A model generated the notes under the pieces. The model searched no databases and was not told where the DNA came from. It was given only the letters and a program-made list of their open reading frames with translations. Positions 7,662-17,111 of a DNA stretch of 64,000 nucleotides are shown one piece after another. Within the stretch, counting starts at the first letter, position 1. Each line of letters begins with the position of its first letter. This DNA is from Planctomycetota bacterium (GTDB lineage: Bacteria > Planctomycetota > Phycisphaerae > Sedimentisphaerales > Anaerohalosphaeraceae), in the NCBI GenBank assembly GCA_029552545.1, contig JAKPDO010000051.1, forward strand, positions 29,155 through 93,154, in the 5' to 3' direction. The position numbers and the translations under genes were made by a program.

Positions 7662-8735
7662 TTATCCGGAGGCGGAGTTTCGGACGGACAGGCCGGAACG
7701 GGACTGGGGCTGGGCCTGGCTGCGGATTTCCTCCAAAAGCGGGGGGAAGTGCAGGACCGGCCGGATGGGCATCTCGGGCTCGAGATTTAAGATGCGGTAG
7801 ATTTTCCAGCGTTCGGCTTCCACCGGATAAATCAGCAGGTCGGCCTCAAATCCTTCCGGTGTCGGGGAGGACAGCAAGGGGGCCGGCAGAGGCGAAGGAA
7901 CGGCATCCGGGCAGATTCCGGGCACCAGCAGCGGGACGACGGGTCGAAAGCCCAGCCCGGTAGAGAAGTTTCGCTTTTTCATTTCCACGAAGAAATAGAA
8001 TCCGCCGCTGTACCATTTGCCTTCGATTTGGTGAGCCGCTTCCTTCGCGACGGAGGCGGGCTGGACCTCCAGATGAGCCAGGGCGCGCTGGAGTGCTTCC
8101 GTCATTCCTTTGTTGTAGGGCTGTTCGGAACGAAGCACGTATCCGGCCAGAGAAATGCCGAGCAGGTCGGAGTAGGTATCCTCCCACGAGAAAGCGGAAA
8201 TGTGTTCGGAGAAAATCCCGCTGGAAGCAAAGCCGAACCAGGTGAGGATTTCGTGCCAGACCAGACTCCAGTGTGTGAAGGTTTGTGCCATCCGCACGGA
8301 TGTTTCGAAGGCGAGGGCCTTTTTCTTTTCTTCGGGGAAGGTGTGCCATCCGGGCGGATAGGTGATCAGGGCGGTATAGTGTGAGGGTTCGATGATGTGG
8401 TAGGAGATTTGGGTTTTCCCCTCTAGGAGAGCTGAATAAAGAATCTGCTGGAGATAAGCCGTACGGTCGGCGGCCTCCCGGACGTGCCCGATGTCAATAA
8501 AGCCGCCTCGGCACGTGTACACCATGCCGACTTTTTCGCCGCTGGAGGACTGATAATGGTGTCTGCCGAGCTGGTCCGGTTCGAGGAAAGTCATTCCCCC
8601 CGGAGCCCCAAAAAAGGCCCCGAGCCGTCGGCGCGGCTGTCGGGGGCCGGCACAACCGGCTTCCAGCAGCATGGCCAGCAGGACCATCAGCTGTATTGAG
8701 AGACGGAACTTTTTATGGGACGTTGAGGTTTTCAT
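7662..8735 (-). CDS. Predicted lipoprotein, DUF4056-like
   Basis: The 357-residue product starts with a basic N-terminus, a hydrophobic stretch and a lipobox LLEAGC, so Cys28 should be lipid-modified and the protein exported. The mature part contains CRGGFIDIGHVREAADRTAYL, HWSLVWHEILTWFG and AFSWEDTYSDLLGI. This pattern (His and Glu residues, with a Trp-His-Glu in a helix) resembles DUF4056 proteins, but I give that assignment from memory only. The C-terminal 40 residues are Pro-rich and probably flexible. The ribosome binding site GAGGAACGAG precedes the ATG at 8735. It is convergent with the AAA+ ATPase gene and divergent from the polysaccharide cluster. A hydrolase role is possible; the function is unknown. 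Confidence 0.7.
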   Translation of the reverse strand: MKTSTSHKKFRLSIQLMVLLAMLLEAGCAGPRQPRRRLGAFFGAPGGMTFLEPDQLGRHHYQSSSGEKVGMVYTCRGGFIDIGHVREAADRTAYLQQILYSALLEGKTQISYHIIEPSHYTALITYPPGWHTFPEEKKKALAFETSVRMAQTFTHWSLVWHEILTWFGFASSGIFSEHISAFSWEDTYSDLLGISLAGYVLRSEQPYNKGMTEALQRALAHLEVQPASVAKEAAHQIEGKWYSGGFYFFVEMKKRNFSTGLGFRPVVPLLVPGICPDAVPSPLPAPLLSSPTPEGFEADLLIYPVEAERWKIYRILNLEPEMPIRPVLHFPPLLEEIRSQAQPQSRSGLSVRNSASG

Positions 8736-8860
8736 ATCTCGTTCCTCTATTTACATACCTCAACGGGGTTCAAAAAGCAAATCGACAATCGTAAAAAGCC
8801 GATAAAGTCCAGGAAAAACAGGTTTGGTACAAAAGACTGGTTTCGAGGACTTTTGGAAGG

Positions 8861-8866
8861 TATAAT
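8861..8866 (+). promoter_or_regulatory. -10 element (TATAAT) nine bases before the GT2 start codon
   Basis: A perfect TATAAT ends 9 bases before the ATG at 8876. The sequence around -35 is weak (TGGTTT with a 17-base spacer). Transcription would begin within about 3 bases of the start codon, so the message may be leaderless. No Shine-Dalgarno lies at normal spacing. Confidence 0.45.
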
Positions 8867-8875
8867 CGCGCTGAT

Positions 8876-9859
8876 ATGGAAGAACCCAAGCTGGATTTGT
8901 CGATTGTGATTCCGGTTTTTAACGAGGAATCAAATCTGGAACCTCTTCATCGAGAGATCGAGTCGGTGCTGTCCGGGCAGGGGCTGACGTATGAGATTTT
9001 GGCCGTTGATGACGGAAGTACCGACGGAAGTTTTGAAACACTTCAGAAGATTCAGAAGACCGAACCTCATCTTCGGATTATCCGGTTTCGGCGGAATTTC
9101 GGCCAGACGGCGGCCTTGAGCGCCGGGTTTAAGCATGCCCGGGGTCGGGTGATTGTTCCGATGGATGCGGACGGACAGAATGATCCGGCGGATATTCCGC
9201 GTCTCCTGAAGAAACTTCAGGAGGGGTATGACATTGTTTCCGGCTGGCGGAAAGAACGCAAGGACAACCCCGTCACCCGGACGCTGCCCAGCCGGATTGC
9301 CAACTGGCTCATCGGGCGGATTACTGGGGTGCGGCTGCACGACTACGGATGTACCCTGAAGGCGTATCGGGCGGAATCGCTTAAGCCCATTCGTTTGTAT
9401 GGGGAGATGCATCGGTTTATCCCTGCTTTGGCGCGGTGGGGCGGCGAGAAGGTTGCAGAGGTTGTCGTCAACCATCGGCCCAGACGGCACGGTAAAACGA
9501 AATACGGACTGAACCGGATCTTCAAGGTTTTGCTGGATTTGATTACGATTAAGTTTCTGGCCTCTTTCTCGACCAAGCCGATTTACGTGTTTGGGGGTCT
9601 GGGAATGGTCTGTCTGCTTGGTTCGATTGTTTCGGGCGCGGTGGTTCTGTATATGAAGCTTGCCCTGCAGTATTCGATGAACCGCAATCCGCTGCTGATT
9701 GTTTCGCTGATTCTGATGACGACAGCGGTTCAGTTTGTCCTGATGGGGCTTTTGGCGGAGATTCTGGTGCGGACCTATCATGAATCGCAGGACCGCCCGA
9801 CCTATGTGATTGAACGGATTCTGGAGCCGGCGGAGTCTGCCGGAGAGGACAAGGGGTGA
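8876..9859 (+). CDS. Family 2 glycosyltransferase, polyprenyl-phosphate type (DPM1/ArnC/GtrB-like)
   Basis: The 327-residue enzyme has an N-terminal GT-A domain with LSIVIPVFNEESNL, the nucleotide-sugar site VDDGSTDGS, the PMDADGQNDP (DxD-type) metal site, and the acceptor-region motif HRPRRHGKTKYG. The C-terminus carries two membrane helices (about residues 238-262 and 275-300). This layout is typical of enzymes that move a sugar from a nucleotide donor to dolichyl- or undecaprenyl-phosphate on the cytoplasmic side. The lipid-linked sugar then feeds an integral-membrane GT-C transferase. The next gene, overlapping by 4 bases, encodes exactly such a protein, so the two probably work as a pair. 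Confidence 0.9.
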   Translation: MEEPKLDLSIVIPVFNEESNLEPLHREIESVLSGQGLTYEILAVDDGSTDGSFETLQKIQKTEPHLRIIRFRRNFGQTAALSAGFKHARGRVIVPMDADGQNDPADIPRLLKKLQEGYDIVSGWRKERKDNPVTRTLPSRIANWLIGRITGVRLHDYGCTLKAYRAESLKPIRLYGEMHRFIPALARWGGEKVAEVVVNHRPRRHGKTKYGLNRIFKVLLDLITIKFLASFSTKPIYVFGGLGMVCLLGSIVSGAVVLYMKLALQYSMNRNPLLIVSLILMTTAVQFVLMGLLAEILVRTYHESQDRPTYVIERILEPAESAGEDKG

Positions 9860-11988
9860 AGGGGATGCGGGCCGAACGGCGGCGGAAAACGGCGGCGGCA
9901 GCCGGAGCACAAACGGGCGGGAAAGGGCTGTATTATGTTTTGACCGCTGCAGGGCTGCTGCCGGCGGTTTTGTTTTTTGTTGCGGGCAAGTATCTTGAGT
10001 TTCGTCAGGATGACCCTTTTGACAGCGGGGCGTATGTCTATTCGGCGGCTCATCTTTTAAATGGAGGGCGGCTGGGGGTCGATGAAGCACCGTCCGCTCA
10101 GCCCGGCACCCTGCTGGTCAATCTTCTGGGGGTTGCTCTTTTCGGATTCAATGAAACCGGTCCGCAGGTTATTCAGACCCTGCTGCAGGTGCTGGCGCTG
10201 ACGGCGATGTTTGGGGCGGTGCGCTCGCTGTATGGGACGGCGGCGGCGGTTTTTTCCGTGACAATCTCAGCGCTGTATCTGTCCTCTCCGCATCTGGCCA
10301 AGTTCGGCAACACCAAAGAGCAGTATATGATTGCGATGATGGTGCTGGCGGTTTGCCTGTGGATTTTTTATGAGCAGACCGGCCGGAGACTCTGGCTGAT
10401 TCTGACGGGGGCGGCGCTGATTTGGCCGTATTATTTCAAGGCGACGGGTTTGTCCGTCGATGCGGCCTTTGCCGTGTACTTTCTGTGGAGGGCTTTCCGG
10501 GAAAAAATCGGATTTCGGCGTTTTCAGCAGGAGTTGGGGCTGCTGCTGGCCGGAACGGGGGCGGGTCTTCTTCCGCTGGCGGGCTTCTTTCTGTGGCAGC
10601 GGCAGCCGGGCTGGCTGTGGAACAGTTTTCCCGTGCTGGTTTTGCGAACGTTTGTGTTGGCGGATGCGGCAGTCCTGGCCGTTTGGGGGATTTATCAGGG
10701 GCGGGGGTTTGAGCGGGCGGTCGGTCTGTGCCGGCGAGTGCGTCCGTTGCTGTGGATTGCAGGACTTGCGGCGATTGCAGCCGCCGCGGCGGTGGGTTCT
10801 GTTCTGGTTTATCAGGCCGACGGCAGTGAGCTGAATGATGTTCGTTCGTATCTGACGAACCTTTTTTTTGTGAAGATTCCTCTTGACGGCTGGTATTGGG
10901 TCTCCGGGCATCTGCATGCGGTTGTCCGTGCGGCGGGTGCGGATACCCCCTATATTGCGGACAGCCGAAGAGTTTTTCCTCTTTCCAGGCAGGCGCCGAT
11001 TGTCTTTCGTTATTATGGTTCTGTTGCGCTGCCGATTGCAGCGGCTTTGGTTTCGCTGGGGGCGGCCCTGGTTCGGGCTGCCGCCGGGCATCTCAAAAGG
11101 CAGTCCGGTTTGCTTCAGGACCGAATGGTCCGGCTGCTGGGGCTCTGGTGGCTGCTGGATACGGCGTTTGTGTGGATTAGTCCGCATTCGTATGAACAGT
11201 ATTATCTGCCGCTGTGTGCCTCCGGGGCGATGACGGGGGCCTATGCCGTGTGGCTGTATGTTTGCCGGATGCGGGAGAGCGAGTTTCGTCTTCCTTATCA
11301 GCTGTCGGCGGCGGGGGCGGGGCTGGTGATGACGGCGATGGTCTGGCCGCTGGTGTTCGGCTATTCGAGAAGCCCCTATTCCGGACAGCCCTATCAGGAC
11401 CCCCGGACGGGACAGCCGATACGCCAGCGCGGGTATGTGCAGGCCTTTCAGGAGCCGCGCCAAACCGGTCTGTGGGAAAAAATCGGCGATTACATTCGGA
11501 CTCATTCGAGTCCGCAGGACCGCATCTATGTCTGGGGCTGGTATCCGGGGATTTATGTGCGGGCGCAGCGGCTGGCTCCGACGCCCAGTGCGTTCGAGCA
11601 GGGAATGCATATTCTGCCGCCGGAGCGTCTGGCCGGGTTTGTTCTGCATCTGATTGAATGCTTTGAGAAGCAGCCGCCGGTTTTTCTGGTGGACAGCCGC
11701 AAGCGGCATTTTCCGTTTGACCGGCCGCCGCTGGAATTGTGGCCTGTGATGCCCAGTCGGCAGGGCGGGCAGGTGCAGCTGGTGTTTGCCTCTTCTGAGC
11801 CGGCGGTTTTGGAGTCCTATGAACAATCCTATCGGGCCATGCTCGAGAAGCAGTTCGGACCGGAGGAGGCCCGGCGGTTTGAGGCGATGAAGCCCCTGCG
11901 GGATTATGTGATGACGCATTACCGGATTGTGCAGGAGGTCTCTTCGCCTTACAGTCATGTGCTGCTGGAACGGAAGACGAAAGAGTAG
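9856..11988 (+). CDS. Integral-membrane glycosyltransferase, GT39/PMT-like (GT-C fold)
   Basis: The 710-residue protein has about ten membrane helices. Its first periplasmic-side loop holds FRQDDPFDSGAYVYSA, an acidic motif like the catalytic Asp/Glu loop of GT-C transferases that use lipid-linked sugar donors. It continues with FGFNETGPQVIQ and LYGTAAAVFS, typical of the ArnT/PMT superfamily. A soluble C-terminal region of about 190 residues (from about 520) follows the last helices. The GTG start at 9856 overlaps the preceding GT2 gene (GTGA) and has GGAGAGGA at good spacing; an ATG at 9865 is an alternative. It probably transfers a sugar from polyprenyl phosphate onto a surface glycan, lipid or protein. 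Confidence 0.85.
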   Translation: MKGMRAERRRKTAAAAGAQTGGKGLYYVLTAAGLLPAVLFFVAGKYLEFRQDDPFDSGAYVYSAAHLLNGGRLGVDEAPSAQPGTLLVNLLGVALFGFNETGPQVIQTLLQVLALTAMFGAVRSLYGTAAAVFSVTISALYLSSPHLAKFGNTKEQYMIAMMVLAVCLWIFYEQTGRRLWLILTGAALIWPYYFKATGLSVDAAFAVYFLWRAFREKIGFRRFQQELGLLLAGTGAGLLPLAGFFLWQRQPGWLWNSFPVLVLRTFVLADAAVLAVWGIYQGRGFERAVGLCRRVRPLLWIAGLAAIAAAAAVGSVLVYQADGSELNDVRSYLTNLFFVKIPLDGWYWVSGHLHAVVRAAGADTPYIADSRRVFPLSRQAPIVFRYYGSVALPIAAALVSLGAALVRAAAGHLKRQSGLLQDRMVRLLGLWWLLDTAFVWISPHSYEQYYLPLCASGAMTGAYAVWLYVCRMRESEFRLPYQLSAAGAGLVMTAMVWPLVFGYSRSPYSGQPYQDPRTGQPIRQRGYVQAFQEPRQTGLWEKIGDYIRTHSSPQDRIYVWGWYPGIYVRAQRLAPTPSAFEQGMHILPPERLAGFVLHLIECFEKQPPVFLVDSRKRHFPFDRPPLELWPVMPSRQGGQVQLVFASSEPAVLESYEQSYRAMLEKQFGPEEARRFEAMKPLRDYVMTHYRIVQEVSSPYSHVLLERKTKE

Positions 11989-12017
11989 TGCTGCGGATAA
12001 GCCGGCGGACGGATGGA

Positions 12018-13166
12018 ATGAATATCCTGACGTTAAATTATGAGTTTCCTCCTATCGGCGGCGGGGCCGCTCCGATGACGCTCGAACTGTGCCGTCAGTT
12101 TGTCCGACTGGGGCATCGTACGGATGTGGTGACGATGCGGTTTCGCGGTTTGCCCGCTTATGAAGAGACGGAGGGGGTTCGCGTGTTTCGAACGCCGTGT
12201 ATCCGGCGGCGGCCGGATTTGTGCCACATTCACGAGATGGCCTCTTATCTTATCGGAGCGTATCCCGCCCTTGCTCGGCTTTTTCAGGAAACTCGATATG
12301 ATGTTGTCCATACGCATTTTATCATTCCGACCGGTCCGCTGGGGTTGCGGGTGCGGCGAAAGGCCGGCTGTCCATGGGTGGTTACCGTGCACGGCAGCGA
12401 TGTGCCCGGGTACAATCCGGACCGGTTTCGGTTGGCACATCGGCTTTTGTTTCCGTACTGGCGGCGTCTGGTGCAGCAGGCCGACGGTGTGGTCAGTCCC
12501 AGCGGGTATCTTCGCGCTCTTCTGAAGCGTCATTGTCCGCCGCTGGATGTGCGGGTGATTCCCAATGGAATTGAAAGCGGTTTGTTTGCTCCGGATGCTC
12601 CGAAGCAGCCGCAGATTTTGGCATGCAGCCGGCTGCTGCCTCGCAAAGGGATTCAGTATCTGATTGCGGCCGTTCGGGATGTGCCGCTCGGCTGGCCGGT
12701 GCATATTGTCGGAGACGGCCCGTATCTGCCGACCCTGCGGGCGATGGCGGAGGGGTCAAAGACGCCGATTCATTTTTACGGCTGGCTGGACCGAAGCGAT
12801 CCGCGTTTTAAGGAGCTGTATGAGTCCAGCGCCGTTTTTGTTTTTCCCTCGGAGGCGGAGAACTTTCCGACGGTGCTGCTGGAGGCGATGGCGGCCGGCT
12901 GTGCCGTGATTACAACGGATGCAGGGGGCTGCTCGGAAGCAGCCGGCGAGGCCGCCGTCTATGTCAAGCCGCGGGATGTCGAGGGGCTGCGGATGCAATT
13001 GCTGGCATTGATTGCGAATCCGCATCTTCGGGAGCAGTGGTCTCAAAAGGCCCGAGCAAGAGCGGCGGATTTCTCCTGGCCGGGCATTGCCCGAATGTAT
13101 CTGGAACTTTTTGAAAGCCTTCTGCGGAAGGATTCAGCCGGCGGTTCAAGACAGGAACGACGATGA
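12018..13166 (+). CDS. Family 4 glycosyltransferase
   Basis: This is a GT-B enzyme of 382 residues. It begins MNILTLNYEFPPIGGGAAP, the usual family-4 glycine-rich acceptor-side loop. It has VVTVHGSDVPGYN and VIPNGIESGLF between the domains. The C-terminal donor site is FPSEAENFPTVLLEAMAAG, where the E-x7-E pattern (Glu residues about eight apart) binds the nucleotide sugar. A GTG at 11988 would extend it by 10 residues with no family similarity, so I use the ATG at 12018. It lies inside a run of co-directional sugar-transfer genes and overlaps the next gene by 4 bases. Donor and acceptor are unknown. Confidence 0.9.
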   Translation: MNILTLNYEFPPIGGGAAPMTLELCRQFVRLGHRTDVVTMRFRGLPAYEETEGVRVFRTPCIRRRPDLCHIHEMASYLIGAYPALARLFQETRYDVVHTHFIIPTGPLGLRVRRKAGCPWVVTVHGSDVPGYNPDRFRLAHRLLFPYWRRLVQQADGVVSPSGYLRALLKRHCPPLDVRVIPNGIESGLFAPDAPKQPQILACSRLLPRKGIQYLIAAVRDVPLGWPVHIVGDGPYLPTLRAMAEGSKTPIHFYGWLDRSDPRFKELYESSAVFVFPSEAENFPTVLLEAMAAGCAVITTDAGGCSEAAGEAAVYVKPRDVEGLRMQLLALIANPHLREQWSQKARARAADFSWPGIARMYLELFESLLRKDSAGGSRQERR

Positions 13167-14272
13167 ATACAGATGAAAAAAAGGTCATTTCCGTTTGTTT
13201 TGTTTGTCCGAAGGCCTACGGCCTGTTTGACCCGTCGGTCAAGACCTATTACGGCGGAGCGGAGGTGGATTTGTATATGCTGGCGACGGAGCTGGCCAAA
13301 GACCCCGCCTTTTCGGTTTCGTTTATTTGTGCGGATTACGGCCAGCCTGACGAGCAGGTGCGGGAGAATGTACGGCTTTTGCGGGGTCCGGATTTCCGAA
13401 AAAATGCGGCTTGCTCGGCCGTGCGGCTTTGGCGGGCGATGAAAAAAGCAGATGCCCGGTTCTATCTGATGAAAACCGCTTCGCCGGGTGTGCCGCTGGT
13501 GTATGCTTTCTGTCGTTCGCATGGGCGAAAGTTTCTTTATCGAACGGCTCATCGATACGAATGCGACGGGACCTATCGGGCACAGCATCCGGTTTTGGGC
13601 CGGCTTTTTGTTCGGGCCCTTCGGCGGGCGGCCGCTGTCTTTGCCCAGAATGAGGAAGACAGCCGGCTGCTGCAGCAGACGGCGGGGGTTGAGTCGGTGG
13701 TGATTGCCAACGGCCATCGGCTTGCCGAGCCGGGGCGGGAGGAGCGAACCTCTGTTTTGTGGGTTGGACGTTCGGCGGACTTCAAGTACCCGGAGCGTTT
13801 TCTCCGGCTTGCCGAACAATTTCCGCAGGAGCGGTTTGTGATGGTCTGCCGGCAGGCCGCCGGCGACAGGGAGTATGACGCTCTCCGAAAAGAAGCGGAA
13901 TCGGTTCCCAATCTGCGGTTTTTCCCGGATGTGGATTTCTTTGAACTGGGGCGTTTTTTTGCTGCCGCCAAGGTCTTCGTGAATACCTCGGATGCGGAGG
14001 GCTTTCCGAATACATTCATTCAGGCGGCGGCGGCCGGCACCGCCATTTTGTCCTGGCAGGTGAACCCGGACCAGTTTCTGACAAAGTACCAATGCGGACT
14101 GTCCTGCGGCGGGACGATGGAGCGGCTCGTACAGGGACTGGGGTTTCTGCTGGACAGGCAGCGCTATCTGGAAATCGGTCAGAACGGCCTGCGTTATGTC
14201 CGGGAGTGTCACGACATTGCCGTGCTGGTGCAGCGGTATAAAGAGTGTCTGCGGGCACTGGAGAAGGGGTAA
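13163..14272 (+). CDS. Family 4 glycosyltransferase
   Basis: The 369-residue protein starts with KTYYGGAEVDLYMLATELA, a variant of the N-terminal GT-B loop that ends in a membrane-surface helix. The donor-binding motif is NTSDAEGFPNTFIQAAAAG near residue 275. The middle has VVIANGHRLAEPG and LWVGRSADFKYPERFL, normal inter-domain motifs. It overlaps the upstream glycosyltransferase by 4 bases (ATGA), which suggests translational coupling. It is followed 6 bases later by the asparagine synthase gene. Substrate specificity cannot be told. Confidence 0.88.
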   Translation: MNTDEKKVISVCFVCPKAYGLFDPSVKTYYGGAEVDLYMLATELAKDPAFSVSFICADYGQPDEQVRENVRLLRGPDFRKNAACSAVRLWRAMKKADARFYLMKTASPGVPLVYAFCRSHGRKFLYRTAHRYECDGTYRAQHPVLGRLFVRALRRAAAVFAQNEEDSRLLQQTAGVESVVIANGHRLAEPGREERTSVLWVGRSADFKYPERFLRLAEQFPQERFVMVCRQAAGDREYDALRKEAESVPNLRFFPDVDFFELGRFFAAAKVFVNTSDAEGFPNTFIQAAAAGTAILSWQVNPDQFLTKYQCGLSCGGTMERLVQGLGFLLDRQRYLEIGQNGLRYVRECHDIAVLVQRYKECLRALEKG

Positions 14273-14278
14273 GAGCGG

Positions 14279-16102
14279 ATGTGCGGGATTGCCGGATTCA
14301 ACTGGCAGGAGCGTGAGCGAATTGAGGCGATGGCGGCCGGCCTGTCGCACCGGGGGCCGGACCAGGAGGGGTTTTTTGTCGGAGAGGGGGTCAGTCTCGG
14401 GCATAAGCGTCTTTCGATATTGGATTTGAGCGAGCACGGACGCCAGCCGATGTTCAGCGAGGATGAGCGGGCGGCGGTGGTGTACAACGGAGAGATTTTC
14501 AATTTTGAATTGCTTCGGCGTCAACTGGAGGCGTGCGGGCACCGGTTTGTCTCCCGCAGCGATACGGAAGTGCTCGTTCACGGATATGAGCAGTGGGGCC
14601 GGGGGATTCTGGAGCGGCTGAACGGGCAGTTTGCGTTCTGCATCTGGGACCGAAACGAACGGATTTTTTTTCTGGCGCGGGATCGATTCGGCATCAAGCC
14701 GCTGTATTACTGGAATGACGGAAAGCGGTTTGCTTTCGGGTCGGAAATGAAGACGATTCTGGCGGCGGGTGCCCCGCGGGAACTGGATTTGGAATCCTTG
14801 AATCATTACTGGTATTTCGGCTATATGCCGACGGGACGGACGATTTTTAAGGGGGTTTCTCAGCTGCCGCCGGCGTCTTTTCTGATTTATGATTTGGAAA
14901 AAGGGGAGGTTCTCTCGAGCGGACAATACTGGCGGCTGTCTTTTGCCCGACGGGAGTTTCGAAGCGAGCAGGAGGCCGCCGAGCAGCTGGCCGAAAAGCT
15001 CGAAGAGAGTGTGCGGATGCAGATGGTCAGCGATGTGCCGGTGGGGGCCTTCCTGTCGGGCGGTCTGGACAGTTCGATTCTCACGGGGCTGATGCGGCGG
15101 CACACGGATAACCTGAATACATTTTCCATTCGTTTTGACCGTCCGGATTTCAATGAATCGCGGTATGCCCAGGCGGTTTCAGAGTTTTTCGGCACGGAGC
15201 ATTATGAGATCCAGTTTGACGCGCATCATGTGCTGGAGCTGATGGAGCGTCTGCCCGTTCATTATGATGAGCCGTTTGCGGACCCATCGATGATTCCAAC
15301 CTGGCTGGTCTGTTCCGTGGCCCGACAGCACGTCACGGTCAGTTTGTCGGGGACGGGCGGGGATGAGCTGTTCGCCGGCTATCCGCGGTATCGCCAGTTT
15401 CTCCTGCTGAAACGTCTGAATCGCCTTCCGAAAACCGCTCGGCGTCTTTTGGATGCAGCGGCGGCCGGTGTGGGACGTCTGAGCCGGCAGGACCAGTGGA
15501 ATAAGCTGCGGTGTTTTCTGGAGGAGCGTCTGCCGGATTCGGTTTTGTATCCGATGCTGCTGAGTTTTATGTTTCGAACGCCGCAGGAAGCCGAACGGGC
15601 CTTCTGTGATTTTGAGCGGACGGCGGGGCTGTTCTGCACCGGCAGCGATTTGGAGAATCTGCTGGCGTATGACCTGCAGGAGTATCTGCCGAACGATCTG
15701 CTGGTGAAGGAGGACCGGGCTTCCATGGCCTTTGGGCTGGAGGTGCGGGTGCCGTTTCTGGACCATTCGTTTGCCGAGTTTGCCTGCGGGCTGAAGCCGG
15801 AGTGGAAGCTGCGGGGCGGGTGTTCCAAGTATCTTTTGAAGAAGGCCTTCCGTTCTTTTCTGCCGCCGATGGTGATTCGGCGCAGAAAACAGGGCTTTGG
15901 GGTGCCGCTGGTGCATTATTTTCGAAAAGAATTAAAATCCGCGGCGGAGGAGATTTTGTTTTCTTCGGGCGCGGAGGGGTTTTATGAGCGGGCTTTTGTG
16001 GAGGAGATGTGGCGGCTGCATCAGAGCGGCCGGTCGGATTATTCGCGGATTATCTGGGCGGTGATGATGTTTGTTCTTTGGCATCAGCGCTGGATGCAAT
16101 AA
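14279..16102 (+). CDS. asnB: Asparagine synthase (glutamine-hydrolysing), AsnB type
   Basis: The 607-residue protein begins MCGIAGFNW. Cys2 is the N-terminal nucleophile of the class II glutaminase domain (about residues 2-200). The synthetase domain has the ATP/PPi loop FLSGGLDSSI, the downstream SLSGTGGDELFAGYPRY, and KEDRASMAFGLEVRVPFLD. The length is normal for long AsnB proteins. Its position inside a glycosyltransferase run is common for this subfamily. There it may amidate a uronic acid or other carboxyl group of the glycan rather than supply free asparagine. Its last 53 bases overlap the 3' end of the opposite-strand glycosyltransferase gene. Confidence 0.92.
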   Translation: MCGIAGFNWQERERIEAMAAGLSHRGPDQEGFFVGEGVSLGHKRLSILDLSEHGRQPMFSEDERAAVVYNGEIFNFELLRRQLEACGHRFVSRSDTEVLVHGYEQWGRGILERLNGQFAFCIWDRNERIFFLARDRFGIKPLYYWNDGKRFAFGSEMKTILAAGAPRELDLESLNHYWYFGYMPTGRTIFKGVSQLPPASFLIYDLEKGEVLSSGQYWRLSFARREFRSEQEAAEQLAEKLEESVRMQMVSDVPVGAFLSGGLDSSILTGLMRRHTDNLNTFSIRFDRPDFNESRYAQAVSEFFGTEHYEIQFDAHHVLELMERLPVHYDEPFADPSMIPTWLVCSVARQHVTVSLSGTGGDELFAGYPRYRQFLLLKRLNRLPKTARRLLDAAAAGVGRLSRQDQWNKLRCFLEERLPDSVLYPMLLSFMFRTPQEAERAFCDFERTAGLFCTGSDLENLLAYDLQEYLPNDLLVKEDRASMAFGLEVRVPFLDHSFAEFACGLKPEWKLRGGCSKYLLKKAFRSFLPPMVIRRRKQGFGVPLVHYFRKELKSAAEEILFSSGAEGFYERAFVEEMWRLHQSGRSDYSRIIWAVMMFVLWHQRWMQ

Positions 16103-17111
16103 GCCGAAAGATTTCCGCCAGCCGTTCGGTGAGAATCTCAATCGAAAAGAATTGTTCCACGACCCGCCGTCCGGCCCGGCCCATGGCCTGCCGAAGGGAG
16201 GGATTCCGATACAGGACTTCGAGGGCGTCGTACCATTCGTCCGGGGTTTGTGGGGCTAATCCGACATCGCCTTTTTCGAGGACCTGACGGTTCATTCCGA
16301 CGGGGGAGACCACAGCCGGCAGCCCCGTCGCCATATATTGAAGCATCTTGAAACTGCATTTGCCGCGCGTCCAGGGGTCATCCGGAAGGGGCATCAGGCC
16401 GACCGTCATGCGGTGAAGCAGGCGGCTTTCGTCCGCGGGGTTCCAGAAATGAAAGTCAATCCGTTCGGGTGGAATCCGGTCGGATTTCCAGGGCTCATTG
16501 GAAATCAGCATCAGGCGGCTGTCCGGATGTGCATCCAGAAAGCGACGGAGAATCGGCTCAATGGGGCGCAGGTATTTGTAGTTGGAGCGCAGTCCCGTCC
16601 AGCCGATGACGAACGGCTCGTTGGGTTCGTCGGGTGCCGGCTTCGGGGTATAGCGTTGGGTATCAATGCCGGTCGGCACAACGAAAATGGTCCGGCAGTA
16701 TCGGCTGTAGTAATCGGCCAGATAATCATTGCCGGCGATGACGGCATCCATTCCGCGTGCAATCCAGGGCTGGCCGATGCGTCCGAGCGGAGGGCTCAGC
16801 CAAATGGCGTCATCCACATCGAAGATGCGCGGGCGTTTGAGAAGCCGCTCGAAGGTGGCATAGCCCTGAACCAGCTCCCGGCTGAGCCAGATGATATCCG
16901 CGCTGCGTGAGCGGAAAAGGGCCGGAATGCGAGCAGCCATTTTGAAAGGGCTGGGCAGTCCGCAGCTTTCCCCCCAGCGGGGGATATGCTCCGTGACGCA
17001 GATGCCGAAACGGCTCAGCGGCTGAATATACTGGCGGACCCGGAAGCGGGTGGAAGGGGTGTTCAATCCGCCGGTGAGAGCAGCAATTTGAAGGGTGGAT
17101 TGTTCAGTCAT
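16050..17111 (-). CDS. Family 4-like glycosyltransferase
   Basis: The 353-residue product, from the ATG at 17111, starts LQIAALTGGLNTPSTRFR, followed by RVRQYIQPL, a loop typical of a GT4 branch that acts on cell-surface glycans. The middle has IFDVDDAIW and VVPTGIDTQRY. The donor region has RGKCSFKMLQYMATGLPAV, where Lys-Met-Leu-Gln-Tyr-Met replaces the usual Glu-containing helix of family 4. It is the last gene of a four-gene minus-strand run and overlaps the preceding gene by 8 bases. Its C-terminal coding end overlaps the asparagine synthase gene tail to tail. Confidence 0.85.
   Translation of the reverse strand: MTEQSTLQIAALTGGLNTPSTRFRVRQYIQPLSRFGICVTEHIPRWGESCGLPSPFKMAARIPALFRSRSADIIWLSRELVQGYATFERLLKRPRIFDVDDAIWLSPPLGRIGQPWIARGMDAVIAGNDYLADYYSRYCRTIFVVPTGIDTQRYTPKPAPDEPNEPFVIGWTGLRSNYKYLRPIEPILRRFLDAHPDSRLMLISNEPWKSDRIPPERIDFHFWNPADESRLLHRMTVGLMPLPDDPWTRGKCSFKMLQYMATGLPAVVSPVGMNRQVLEKGDVGLAPQTPDEWYDALEVLYRNPSLRQAMGRAGRRVVEQFFSIEILTERLAEIFRLIASSADAKEQTSSPPR

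Noticed and set aside
8841..8860. GGAAGG at 8855-8860 as Shine-Dalgarno of the GT2 gene
   Set aside because: It is 15 bases before the ATG, too far for normal initiation, and it overlaps the promoter spacer.
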